Shown in pieces: positions 1-5,216 of a DNA stretch of 5,216 nt. This DNA is from Actinomycetes bacterium (lineage in GTDB: Bacteria > Actinomycetota > Acidimicrobiia > Acidimicrobiales > Microtrichaceae). The stretch covers positions 1-5,216 of the forward strand of contig JAEYSR010000222.1 in the NCBI GenBank assembly GCA_023434535.1, read 5' to 3'. The notes beneath the pieces are model-generated. The model ran no database searches. It was not told the origin of the DNA and was given only the letters and a program-made list of their open reading frames with translations. The position numbers and the translations under genes are program-made. Each line of letters starts with the position of its first letter. Within the stretch, counting starts at the first letter, position 1.

Positions 1-683
1 TGCACGACATCGGCTCCGGCCCGTTCCACACCCACACGCACGACCACCCGGTTCGGGACCGAGGCGACGGCGCGTTCCGCGTCGGCATCGGCGGACCGGT
101 CGGCACCGGCAAGACCGCGCTCGTGGCCGCGCTGTGCGCGCTCATGAAGGACGAGCTGCGACTCGGCGTCGTCACCAACGACATCTACACCACCGAGGAC
201 GCCGACACGCTCAAGCGTCGCGGCGTGCTCGACGCGGCGCGCATCGTCGCCGTCGAGACGGTGTGCTGCCCGCACACCGCGATCCGCGAGGACATCACCG
301 CCAACCTCGATGCGATCGAGGACCTCGAGGAGCGGGAGGGACCGCTCGACCTGGTCCTGGTGGAGAGCGGGGGCGACAACCTCACGCTCACGTTCTCCAA
401 GGGGCTGGTGGACGTGCAGCTGTTCGTCCTGGACGTCGCGGGCGGCGACAAGGTGCCGAGGAAGGGCGGGCCCGGCGTCACCCGCTCCGACCTCCTCGTG
501 ATCAACAAGATCGACATCGCCCACCTCGTCAACGCGGACCTCGGCGTCATGGAGCGCGACGCCGCCGCCCAGCGGGGCGATCTGCCCACGGTGTTCGTGT
601 CGCTGACGTCCCCCGAGGGCGCGGCGCCGATCGCCGAGTGGATCCGCTCCCACCTCCACGCTCCGGCCGCGACCGCGGGCTGA
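1..683 (+). CDS. ureG: Urease accessory GTPase UreG (5' end just outside window)
   Basis: UreG is a cytosolic SIMIBI-class GTPase that binds nickel and drives its GTP-dependent delivery to apo-urease, together with UreF, UreD/H and UreE. The frame is open from base 3. Bases 1-2 (TG) look like the end of an initiation codon whose first base lies just outside; numbering from that Met gives about 227 residues, close to actinobacterial UreG length. Visible motifs are a His-rich N-terminus (His 2, 10, 12, 14, 16), the P-loop GGPVGTGKT (31-39), TNDIYTTEDA, the metal-binding Cys90-Pro91-His92 followed by TAIRED, ESGGDNL, DVAGGDKVPRKGGPG and the NKID guanine-specificity motif. One oddity is ETVCCPH where canonical UreG has ETGGCPH or a close variant. 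A first in-window GTG at 123 would delete the P-loop, so it is not the start. ureD follows 14 bases downstream, which indicates a urease operon. Identification is very secure. Confidence 0.96.
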   Translation, partial: HDIGSGPFHTHTHDHPVRDRGDGAFRVGIGGPVGTGKTALVAALCALMKDELRLGVVTNDIYTTEDADTLKRRGVLDAARIVAVETVCCPHTAIREDITANLDAIEDLEEREGPLDLVLVESGGDNLTLTFSKGLVDVQLFVLDVAGGDKVPRKGGPGVTRSDLLVINKIDIAHLVNADLGVMERDAAAQRGDLPTVFVSLTSPEGAAPIAEWIRSHLHAPAATAG

Positions 684-690
684 GGAGGGG
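684..690 (+). promoter_or_regulatory. Shine-Dalgarno site for ureD
   Basis: GGAGGGG begins immediately after the ureG stop and ends 7 bases before GTG at 698. It decides the ureD start, because the reading frame stays open far upstream through ureG (to 134) and length alone would give a wrong, much longer protein. Confidence 0.75.
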
Positions 691-697
691 ACCCGAC

Positions 698-1489
698 GTG
701 CACGACACCAGGGCCACGGGCGACGTCGACGGCGGCGCACCGGCGAGCGGCTGGACGGAGACCGACCTCGAGGTCCGGCTCCGTCAGGGCGCCGGAGGGG
801 CCGTGCGGGTCGAGGGCGTCCTCTGCAGCGCACCGGTCTGGCTCCGCTGGGACGGCGCCACGCTGTGGCTCGTGGGCTCGGGTGCGTCGCCGGTCGGAGA
901 GGACCGGATCCGGGTGTGCGTCGACGTCGGACCCGGCCTGCACGTGACGGTCCGCTCGGTCGCGGCCACCGTCGTCTACGCCGCCAGGGGCGCGGGCACG
1001 ACGTGGGACACGGTCCTGCGGGTGGCCGGGGGCGCCTCGCTCGACTGGCGGCCCGAGCCCGTGATCCTCACCGAGCGCGCCCGACACGCGGCGACCACCG
1101 TCGTGGAGGCCGCGGCCGACGCGTCCCTCACCCTCGACGAGGTGCTGGTGCTCGGCCGCGACGACGAGCCGACCGGCATGCTCCGCAGCACGCTCGACGT
1201 GTCGGTCGGCGGCCGCCGGACCCTGCTGACGTCGAACGACACGTCGGTGCGCGGCTGGTCCGGGCCGTCGGGCACCGGGGGGTCCCGGATCGTGGCCACC
1301 CGGCTCCGCCTGGGCGACCGCTCCGACCACCAGCGCGACGCCGGCGAGGCGGTCCTCGACGGTGATCCTGCGGCCGACGAGTGGATCGGCACGACCCTCG
1401 ACCCGTCCGACGGGTGCCGACTGGCGGTGGCCACCGCCAGCGACGTCGCTCTCGCCCGACGCTCGCTCGACGTCCTCCTGCCCGACTGA
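698..1489 (+). CDS. ureD: Urease accessory protein UreD (UreH family)
   Basis: UreD is the scaffold that binds apo-urease and, with UreF and UreG, forms the complex through which nickel reaches the active site. The predicted protein has 263 residues with a GTG start, in the lower part of the family's usual range of about 250-280 residues. Family-like features are the β-rich opening with CSAPVWLRW (43-51), a central block LDWRPEPVILTERA (115-128) matching the family's 'W.PEP.I' segment, and a following E..GR segment (Glu148 to Arg154). The protein has no signal peptide or membrane segment and is rich in β-strand-like alternation, as expected. It sits directly after ureG, a common actinobacterial order, and seems to be the last gene of its operon: the next gene converges on it only 15 bases away. 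UreD sequences diverge strongly, so the call rests on both the central motif and the position. Confidence 0.88.
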   Translation: MHDTRATGDVDGGAPASGWTETDLEVRLRQGAGGAVRVEGVLCSAPVWLRWDGATLWLVGSGASPVGEDRIRVCVDVGPGLHVTVRSVAATVVYAARGAGTTWDTVLRVAGGASLDWRPEPVILTERARHAATTVVEAAADASLTLDEVLVLGRDDEPTGMLRSTLDVSVGGRRTLLTSNDTSVRGWSGPSGTGGSRIVATRLRLGDRSDHQRDAGEAVLDGDPAADEWIGTTLDPSDGCRLAVATASDVALARRSLDVLLPD

Positions 1490-1504
1490 CGCTGCGGCTC
1501 GGGC

Positions 1505-2344
1505 TCAGCCGATCCGTGCCGCCTGACCGCCGTCCACGGGCAGCAGGACGCCGGTGATGAAGGCCGATTCGTCGCTGGCCAGGAACAGCGCGGCGTTCGC
1601 CACGTCCCAGGCGGAGCCCTGGCGCCCGAGCGGCACCATGGACGCCCGCGCCCCGGCGTAGTCGTCGCGGTCCACGCCGAGCGCCCCGGCCGCGGCGTCG
1701 ACGGCCATCGGGGTGTCGATGAAGCCGGGCAGGATCGCGTTCGCCCGCATGCCGTGCTTGGCGCCGGTGAGGGCGAGGTTCTGCGTGAGCGCGTTCACTC
1801 CGGCCTTGGACAGCTTGTACGCCGTGAGGTTCGACGCCGCGGCGATCGACGCCAGGGACGACACGTTGACCACGGAGCTGCGCTCGGCGGCGCGCAGGAC
1901 CGGGACCGCGGCCCGGCACGTCCGCCACAGCGCGCGGAGGTTCACGTCCATGATCCGGTCGAACGCCTCGTCGCCCAGGTGGTGGGGCGGTCCGTCGCCC
2001 GCCCCGATGCCCACGTTGTTGTGGAGCACGTCGAACCCGCCGGCCGCGTCGACGGCGGCAGCGACCACGCGATCCGGCCCGTCGTCGGTGGCGATGTCCG
2101 CGACGACCACGACGGGGTCGGCCACGTCGAACCCCGAGCCCGCCGCGGCCTCGGCGGCCAGAGTCGCCGTCTCGGCGACGCTGTCGGCGTCCCGGTCGAC
2201 CAGCACCAGCCGTGCGCCCTCGCGGGCGAACGTGGCGGCCACCGCCCGACCGTTGCCCACGGTCTCCCCCGCCGTCTGGCCGGCTCCCACGATCACGGCC
2301 GTCCGCCCGGCCATCCGGCCGGAGCCCACGGTCGCGGCCGTCAC
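1505..2344 (-). CDS. Short-chain dehydrogenase/reductase (SDR), probably NAD-dependent
   Basis: A classical SDR of 279 residues, with one Rossmann domain and the usual family length; it would oxidise an alcohol or reduce a ketone on an unknown substrate. The nucleotide-binding loop is VGAGQTAGETVGNGRA (19-34), where G26-x3-G30-x-G32 fits the glycine pattern but lies about six residues later after β1 than usual. Asp50 at the end of β2 (LVLVD) favours NAD(H) over NADP(H). NNVG (109-112) replaces the usual NNAG. The catalytic set is complete: Asn135, Ser163 (NVSS), Tyr176 and Lys180 (YKLSK), followed by LPGFIDTPM and a C-terminal GVLLPVDGG. The GTG start overlaps the stop of the upstream gene (GTGA) and has GAGG seven bases before it, so translational coupling is likely. 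An alternative ATG at 2314 has no ribosome binding site. Family certain, substrate unknown. Confidence 0.93.
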   Translation of the reverse strand: MTAATVGSGRMAGRTAVIVGAGQTAGETVGNGRAVAATFAREGARLVLVDRDADSVAETATLAAEAAAGSGFDVADPVVVVADIATDDGPDRVVAAAVDAAGGFDVLHNNVGIGAGDGPPHHLGDEAFDRIMDVNLRALWRTCRAAVPVLRAAERSSVVNVSSLASIAAASNLTAYKLSKAGVNALTQNLALTGAKHGMRANAILPGFIDTPMAVDAAAGALGVDRDDYAGARASMVPLGRQGSAWDVANAALFLASDESAFITGVLLPVDGGQAARIG

Positions 2345-2943
2345 GACGCCACCTCGACGTGGCCGACGGTCGGGATCGGCCCCTCGGGGGCCACGCCCAC
2401 CGACCGCAGCATCCCGGCGAGCATGGCGTAGTGACCGGCGAGCATGGTCAGCTCGATGAGCTGCTGGTCGCTCCAGCCGAGACCGACGAGCTCGGACCAC
2501 GTCGCGTCCGACATGCGGTGCCCGTCGACCAGCTCCTCGGTGGCGGTCAGGACCGACAGGTCCTCCGCTCCCCACGCTCCGGGGTCCGTCGGGCCGGCGC
2601 ACCCGAGGATCTCCGCATCGGTCAGGCCGGCGTCGCGACCGATCCCGACGTGCTGGCCCCACTCGTAGTCGGACCCGCACAACGCGGCGGTCCGCAGGAT
2701 CACGAGCTCCCGGACCCGGCCGTCGAGCAGGCTGCCCTGCAGCAGTCGACCGCCGAGCGGCAGCCAGCTGCGCAGCAGCTTGGGGTGCACGGCGAGGGTG
2801 CGGAAGATGTGGAGGTCGCGCATCGGACCGATGGGCTCCAGCGCAGCCAGCTGGGCCTCGGTCGCGTCGGCGTCGGAGACCGGCTCGACCTTGGGCACCG
2901 GAGGGTCGTTCGTGTCGGTCTGATGTTCGGAGTGGTCTGGCAC
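2341..2943 (-). CDS. Carboxymuconolactone decarboxylase (CMD) family protein, AhpD-like fold
   Basis: An all-helical protein of about 200 residues in the carboxymuconolactone decarboxylase/AhpD superfamily, whose members range from γ-lactone decarboxylases to peroxidase partners. Recognisable segments are MRDLHIFRTLAVHP (41-54), the core GRVRELVILRTAALCGSDYEWGQHVGIGRDAGL (75-107) and a C-terminal TMLAGHYAMLAGML helix (166-179). At the AhpD CxxCxxxH site this protein has Ser91, Glu94 and His98 (YEWGQH), so the redox cysteine pair is missing and thiol peroxidase activity is unlikely. The E-x3-H pair resembles the decarboxylase-type subgroup. The frame stays open well upstream into the reductase gene. 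GTG at 2943 is chosen because it is the first start after the reductase stop, but no good Shine-Dalgarno precedes it. ATG at 2823 is a possible shorter start. Its overlap with the SDR gene suggests shared function. Exact reaction unknown. Confidence 0.86.
   Translation of the reverse strand: MPDHSEHQTDTNDPPVPKVEPVSDADATEAQLAALEPIGPMRDLHIFRTLAVHPKLLRSWLPLGGRLLQGSLLDGRVRELVILRTAALCGSDYEWGQHVGIGRDAGLTDAEILGCAGPTDPGAWGAEDLSVLTATEELVDGHRMSDATWSELVGLGWSDQQLIELTMLAGHYAMLAGMLRSVGVAPEGPIPTVGHVEVAS
2349..2355 (-). promoter_or_regulatory. Shine-Dalgarno site for the SDR gene, inside the preceding gene
   Basis: GAGGTGG on the - strand lies within the last codons of the CMD-family gene. Its GAGG core sits 7 bases before the overlapping GTG start at 2344. 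It supports that start over the internal ATG at 2314 and suggests coupled translation of the two genes. Confidence 0.6.
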
Positions 2944-2993
2944 GGCGGCGACACTACGGCCGACGAGGTGCGTCGCGACGGCCGGAACCGGTG

Positions 2994-3857
2994 CTAGTCG
3001 AACGCCTCGCTGCGGACCGTGAAGCCGAGTGCGCCGAGCGAGGACCGGACGGCGTCGATCATCCCGGGATGGCCGCACGCGTAGACCGTGGTCGTCGAGG
3101 GGTCCATGCCGGCGGCGACCTCGGCCGCGAGGACGTCGACCCGCCCCGCGCCCAGACCGGGCGGCACGGCACCGGGGCCGCTGACGGTGGCCCGGTAGTC
3201 GAGTCCGATGTCGCCCGACGCCAGCGCCGTCAGCTCGTCGAGGTACGGGAGTCGGTCGGGCGAGCTCGCGCCGTGGAGCACAACGAACCGGCCCGCGACG
3301 CCGCGGAGCAGGCCGTCGCGCACCATCGAGCGCAGCGGTCCGATCCCGGTCGACGTCGCCACCATCAGGTGGGTCTGCGCCGAGTCGTCGAGGACGAAGC
3401 TCCCCTTGGCACGGGGCACCAGCTCCACGTGGTCGCCGACGCCCAGCGACAGCAGCGCCGGAGAGACCTTTCCGCCGGGGTTCAGCCCCACGCACAGCTC
3501 CAGGTGCGCCTCGCCGGGTGCGGACGCGAGGGAGAAGCTGGAACGTCCGGAACCGGCCGCTCCGGCCTTGAGGTACTGGCCGGCACGGAAGTCGAAGCCG
3601 GCCGGTCGCTCGGTGCGGATCAGCCGCAGCGTGGGGCCCACGACGTTCACGGCGAGGACCCGGACCTGCGTCGCGCTCCCGTCGGAGGGGGCGGCCGGAC
3701 CCGGCGCAGCAGCGCGACCGGGCCCGAGCAGCGCGCCGAGCTGCGCTCCGCGGCGGTCGGCACGTCGATCGGCGACGTGGGTGAGCAGGTCACGCAGCTC
3801 GGGCGACGCGTCCCTCGCCCGGTCCAGGGCGGCGCGCTGGATGCGCCGCTCGTACAC
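2994..3857 (-). CDS. FAD/NAD(P)H-binding ferredoxin-reductase-type oxidoreductase
   Basis: A 287-residue flavoprotein reductase of the FNR superfamily, likely supplying NAD(P)H electrons to the diiron protein encoded upstream. Residues 1-46 form a charged, Arg-rich, probably helical extension, followed by an Ala/Pro linker (47-62). The FAD-binding β-barrel covers about 63-158, with FRAGQYLK (90-97) and RSSFSLASAP (105-114). In this FAD motif the usual R-x-Y-S arginine is one residue further upstream. The NAD(P)-binding domain covers about 160-287, with MVATSTGIGPLRS (165-177), YACGHPGM (259-266) and a terminal EAF-Asp. Only two cysteines are visible (122 and 261), so there is no 2Fe-2S domain, unlike many oxygenase reductases. 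GTG at 3857 is the first start codon in the frame, 50 bases after the diiron stop. It has no proper ribosome binding site, so the true N-terminus is less certain than the family. Confidence 0.88.
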   Translation of the reverse strand: MYERRIQRAALDRARDASPELRDLLTHVADRRADRRGAQLGALLGPGRAAAPGPAAPSDGSATQVRVLAVNVVGPTLRLIRTERPAGFDFRAGQYLKAGAAGSGRSSFSLASAPGEAHLELCVGLNPGGKVSPALLSLGVGDHVELVPRAKGSFVLDDSAQTHLMVATSTGIGPLRSMVRDGLLRGVAGRFVVLHGASSPDRLPYLDELTALASGDIGLDYRATVSGPGAVPPGLGAGRVDVLAAEVAAGMDPSTTTVYACGHPGMIDAVRSSLGALGFTVRSEAFD

Positions 3858-3907
3858 CCCCGACGGGTCGGGAGCGGACGAGGAGCCGATGGGGCGGGTC
3901 GACGGGG

Positions 3908-5089
3908 TCAGGCCGCTCCTCCGGCGGCGGCGCGGTCCTGGGCGACGGCGTCCATCTCCAGGTACTCCTCACCGGTGTCGACCCAGTCCTCGAACTGCGT
4001 GACGCCGAGGACGTCGAAGCGCTTGCGGAGCCAACCGTCGTTGGCGTCGAGCAGGCCGAGCTTCTTGCAGTTCGGCACGATCTTGGAGAACAGGAGCTGC
4101 TGGAACGGGTCCTGGTTCTTGATCTCGGCCGGGACGTCGAACAGCTTGACCGCCCGCTTCACGTCGATGCCCATGCGGTCCCAGACCTCCTGCTGGAGGA
4201 ACCGGTCACGCATGCGGACCGCCGCCTCGAACGCGAACTCCTGGCGCTCGAGCAGCTCGGCGTCGGTGAGGCCGGCGTAGAACTCCTGCAGCGACAGGAC
4301 GCCGAAGGCGACGTGACGGGCCTCGTCGCTCATGACGTAGCGGAGGAGCTGCTTCAGCAGAGGATCCGGCGTGGTCTGCATCGCCATGCCGAAGGCGGCC
4401 AGGGCCAGGCCTTCCACCATGATCTGCATGCCGAGGTAGGTCATGTCCCAGCGGCTGTCGTCGATGATGTCGTCGAGCAGCAGCTTGAGGTGGGTGTTGA
4501 TCGGGTAGTGGCCGTCCAGCTTGGTGTCCAGGTACTGGGCGAACACCTCCACGTGACGGGCCTCGTCCATGACCTGCGTGGCGGCGTAGTACTTGGCGTC
4601 GATCCAGGGGACGGTCTCGACGATCTTGGCCGTGCACAGCAGGGCGCCCTGCTCGCCGTGCATGAACTGGCTCAGCGACCAGTTCTGGCTCTGGTGGGCG
4701 AGCTCGATCCACTCGGGCCGACCCCAGTTCTCGAACGGCGTGTCGGTGAAGTCCACCCCTCGGGTCTGGAACTCCATCTGCTGCATGTCCGCCATCATCT
4801 CGGCGAACTGCTGCTGGTCGACGTCCTGGGACCAGTCGAGGTCGGTCTGGCCGTTCCACTGGGAGTGCTTGGCCTTCTCGTAGAGCTTGTTGAGCGCCGG
4901 CCGAGCGCCCTTCTCGTAGTCCCAGGTGAAGATCGCGTCCGCGTTGTCGCGCACGGCGTGGATCACCTCGTCGACGTCGGTGTTGGCCGTCGTGAGGATG
5001 GCCTCGAGGTCGTCGACCGCCGGGCGGCCCAGGATCCTCTCGTCGGCGGAGATCCTCTCGCCGGTGGAGAGCTGCTCATCGGTGGACAT
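3908..5089 (-). CDS. Ferritin-like diiron protein, probable oxygenase (AurF-type E-x28-DExxH twice)
   Basis: A soluble 393-residue helical protein with the full ligand set of a class I carboxylate-bridged diiron site. The first half is Glu146 (HGEQ) and Glu176/His179 (DEARH); the second is Glu226 (MVEG) and Glu256/His259 (DEARH). Each half reads E, 28 residues, then DEARH, which fits the EX28-37DEXXH signature described for the N-oxygenase AurF; DExRH also occurs in methane and toluene monooxygenase hydroxylases. These enzymes activate O2 to oxygenate a substrate; which substrate applies here cannot be told. Length exceeds AurF (about 336) and R2-type proteins, owing to an N-terminal region of about 130 residues and a conserved-looking tail (330-375). 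ATG at 5089 is chosen for AGGGGG five bases upstream; an in-frame GTG at 5161 would add an Arg-rich stretch over the leader hairpin. It is first in an apparent operon with the reductase, CMD and SDR genes. A non-oxygenase ferritin-like role remains possible. Confidence 0.85.
   Translation of the reverse strand: MSTDEQLSTGERISADERILGRPAVDDLEAILTTANTDVDEVIHAVRDNADAIFTWDYEKGARPALNKLYEKAKHSQWNGQTDLDWSQDVDQQQFAEMMADMQQMEFQTRGVDFTDTPFENWGRPEWIELAHQSQNWSLSQFMHGEQGALLCTAKIVETVPWIDAKYYAATQVMDEARHVEVFAQYLDTKLDGHYPINTHLKLLLDDIIDDSRWDMTYLGMQIMVEGLALAAFGMAMQTTPDPLLKQLLRYVMSDEARHVAFGVLSLQEFYAGLTDAELLERQEFAFEAAVRMRDRFLQQEVWDRMGIDVKRAVKLFDVPAEIKNQDPFQQLLFSKIVPNCKKLGLLDANDGWLRKRFDVLGVTQFEDWVDTGEEYLEMDAVAQDRAAAGGAA
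5033..5086 (-). repeat. Three tandem 18-bp units encoding a hexapeptide repeat
   Basis: Directly after the diiron start codon, residues 2-19 read STDEQL, STGERI, SADERI: three in-frame copies of S-[TA]-[DG]-E-[QR]-[LI]. The units are 5086-5069, 5068-5051 and 5050-5033. At DNA level the second and third differ at only two of 18 bases, while the first differs from the second at five. The segment is hydrophilic and acidic and lies outside the predicted diiron core. A local in-frame duplication is the simplest explanation. Confidence 0.8.
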
Positions 5090-5094
5090 CGGTA

Positions 5095-5100
5095 CCCCCT
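5095..5100 (-). promoter_or_regulatory. Shine-Dalgarno site for the diiron gene
   Basis: AGGGGG on the - strand, five bases (TACCG) before ATG at 5089. It is the best ribosome binding site in the four-gene block and fixes the start of its first gene. Confidence 0.7.
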
Positions 5101-5103
5101 GGA

Positions 5104-5142
5104 GCGTCCTGCGTCGCCGGCCTGTCCGGCGGCGTGGGACGC
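5104..5142. promoter_or_regulatory. Long inverted repeat in the leader of the diiron operon
   Basis: Arms 5104-5120 and 5126-5142 flank a 5-base loop (CCTGT, 5121-5125). Read on the + strand all 17 positions pair: 14 Watson-Crick pairs plus three G-T wobbles (5110/5136, 5111/5135, 5114/5132). On the - strand, which would be the operon's mRNA, the wobbles become A-C mismatches, leaving helices of 6, 2 and 6 pairs. It ends 15 bases before the start codon and 4 bases beyond the Shine-Dalgarno. It could be a dyad operator or a 5' UTR structure. No T-run follows on either strand, so an intrinsic terminator is not supported. Confidence 0.5.
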
Positions 5143-5216
5143 GACCCGTCCAGCCTGCCACGAAACCGGGGGCGAGCGAGCTACCCCGGACGCGACACGG
5201 CCGCCCGGTCCGTGGA

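Larger units (their letters stand above)
5090..5216 (-). promoter_or_regulatory. Upstream region of the diiron operon; promoter not identified
   Basis: These 127 bases carry the ribosome binding site and inverted repeat of the diiron gene and no gene that I can support. The operon promoter would be expected here or just outside the window, but no convincing -35/-10 pair of a housekeeping or alternative sigma factor was found. The other end of the region is cut by the window, so whether the upstream gene is divergent or co-directional is unknown. Confidence 0.4.

Noticed and set aside
134..697. Open + strand frame upstream of ureD, giving a protein of 451 residues
   Set aside because: It overlaps ureG completely, and its translation is the Arg/His/Gly-rich type typical of an out-of-frame GC-rich gene. 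The ureD start at 698 has its own ribosome binding site.
185..1330. Long - strand open frame opposite ureG and ureD (381 codons)
   Set aside because: It is a shadow caused by high GC content. It has low-complexity composition, no recognisable motif, and both genes on the other strand are certain.
1495..1511. CGGCT/AGCCG hairpin at the convergent ureD-SDR junction as a terminator
   Set aside because: There are only five pairs around a 7-base loop and no T-run. It also overlaps the SDR stop codon, and such short GC hairpins are expected by chance here.
2341..2943. Reading the CMD-family protein as an AhpD alkylhydroperoxidase
   Set aside because: The CxxC pair is replaced by Ser91 and Glu94, so the known peroxidase chemistry is not supported.
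1713..4280. Long + strand open frames opposite the SDR, CMD, reductase and diiron genes
   Set aside because: They lie antisense to four genes with intact motifs, are rich in Arg, Ala, Ser and Pro, and show no domain.
5090..5161. Upstream in-frame GTG at 5161 extending the diiron protein by 24 residues
   Set aside because: The extension is Arg-rich, runs through the inverted repeat and ignores the well-placed AGGGGG before ATG 5089.
5166..5189. CCGGGG/CCCCGG inverted repeat upstream of the diiron gene
   Set aside because: Six GC pairs with a 12-base spacer are common by chance in this base composition, and there is no supporting context.

Overview
The window is very GC-rich, with strong G/C preference at third codon positions, many GTG starts, tightly packed genes and actinobacterial-type UreG and UreD sequences. 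This points to a high-GC actinomycete (Actinomycetota). A class such as Acidimicrobiia would fit, but that is a guess that the sequence alone cannot settle. No tRNA, rRNA, CRISPR array, insertion sequence or other sign of recent mobility was seen.

The window holds two convergent blocks. The left block (positions 1-1489, + strand) is the 3' end of a urease accessory operon. It has ureG, missing only its first base or so, then ureD 14 bases downstream with a clear Shine-Dalgarno sequence. The structural genes ureABC and ureF are not in the window and would be expected just upstream. UreG (GTPase) and UreD (scaffold) would act together with UreF to load nickel into apo-urease.

The right block (5089 down to 1505, - strand) is an apparent four-gene operon. 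Its order is: a ferritin-like diiron protein carrying two perfect E-x28-DEARH signatures; a flavin- and NAD(P)H-binding ferredoxin-reductase-type protein without its own iron-sulfur domain; a carboxymuconolactone-decarboxylase-family protein lacking the AhpD cysteines; and a short-chain dehydrogenase whose GTG start overlaps the preceding stop codon (GTGA). The simplest reading is a small oxidative pathway: the reductase feeds electrons, directly or through an unlinked ferredoxin, to the diiron oxygenase, and the SDR and perhaps the CMD-family protein process the product. The substrate cannot be read from the sequence.

The 127 bases upstream of the diiron gene (5090-5216) hold its ribosome binding site and a long inverted repeat (5104-5142). 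On the + strand this repeat forms 17 continuous pairs including three G-T wobbles, around a 5-base loop. The diiron gene also opens with three tandem hexapeptide units encoded by an 18-bp repeat. These two features and the unassigned diiron module are the parts most worth a second look.
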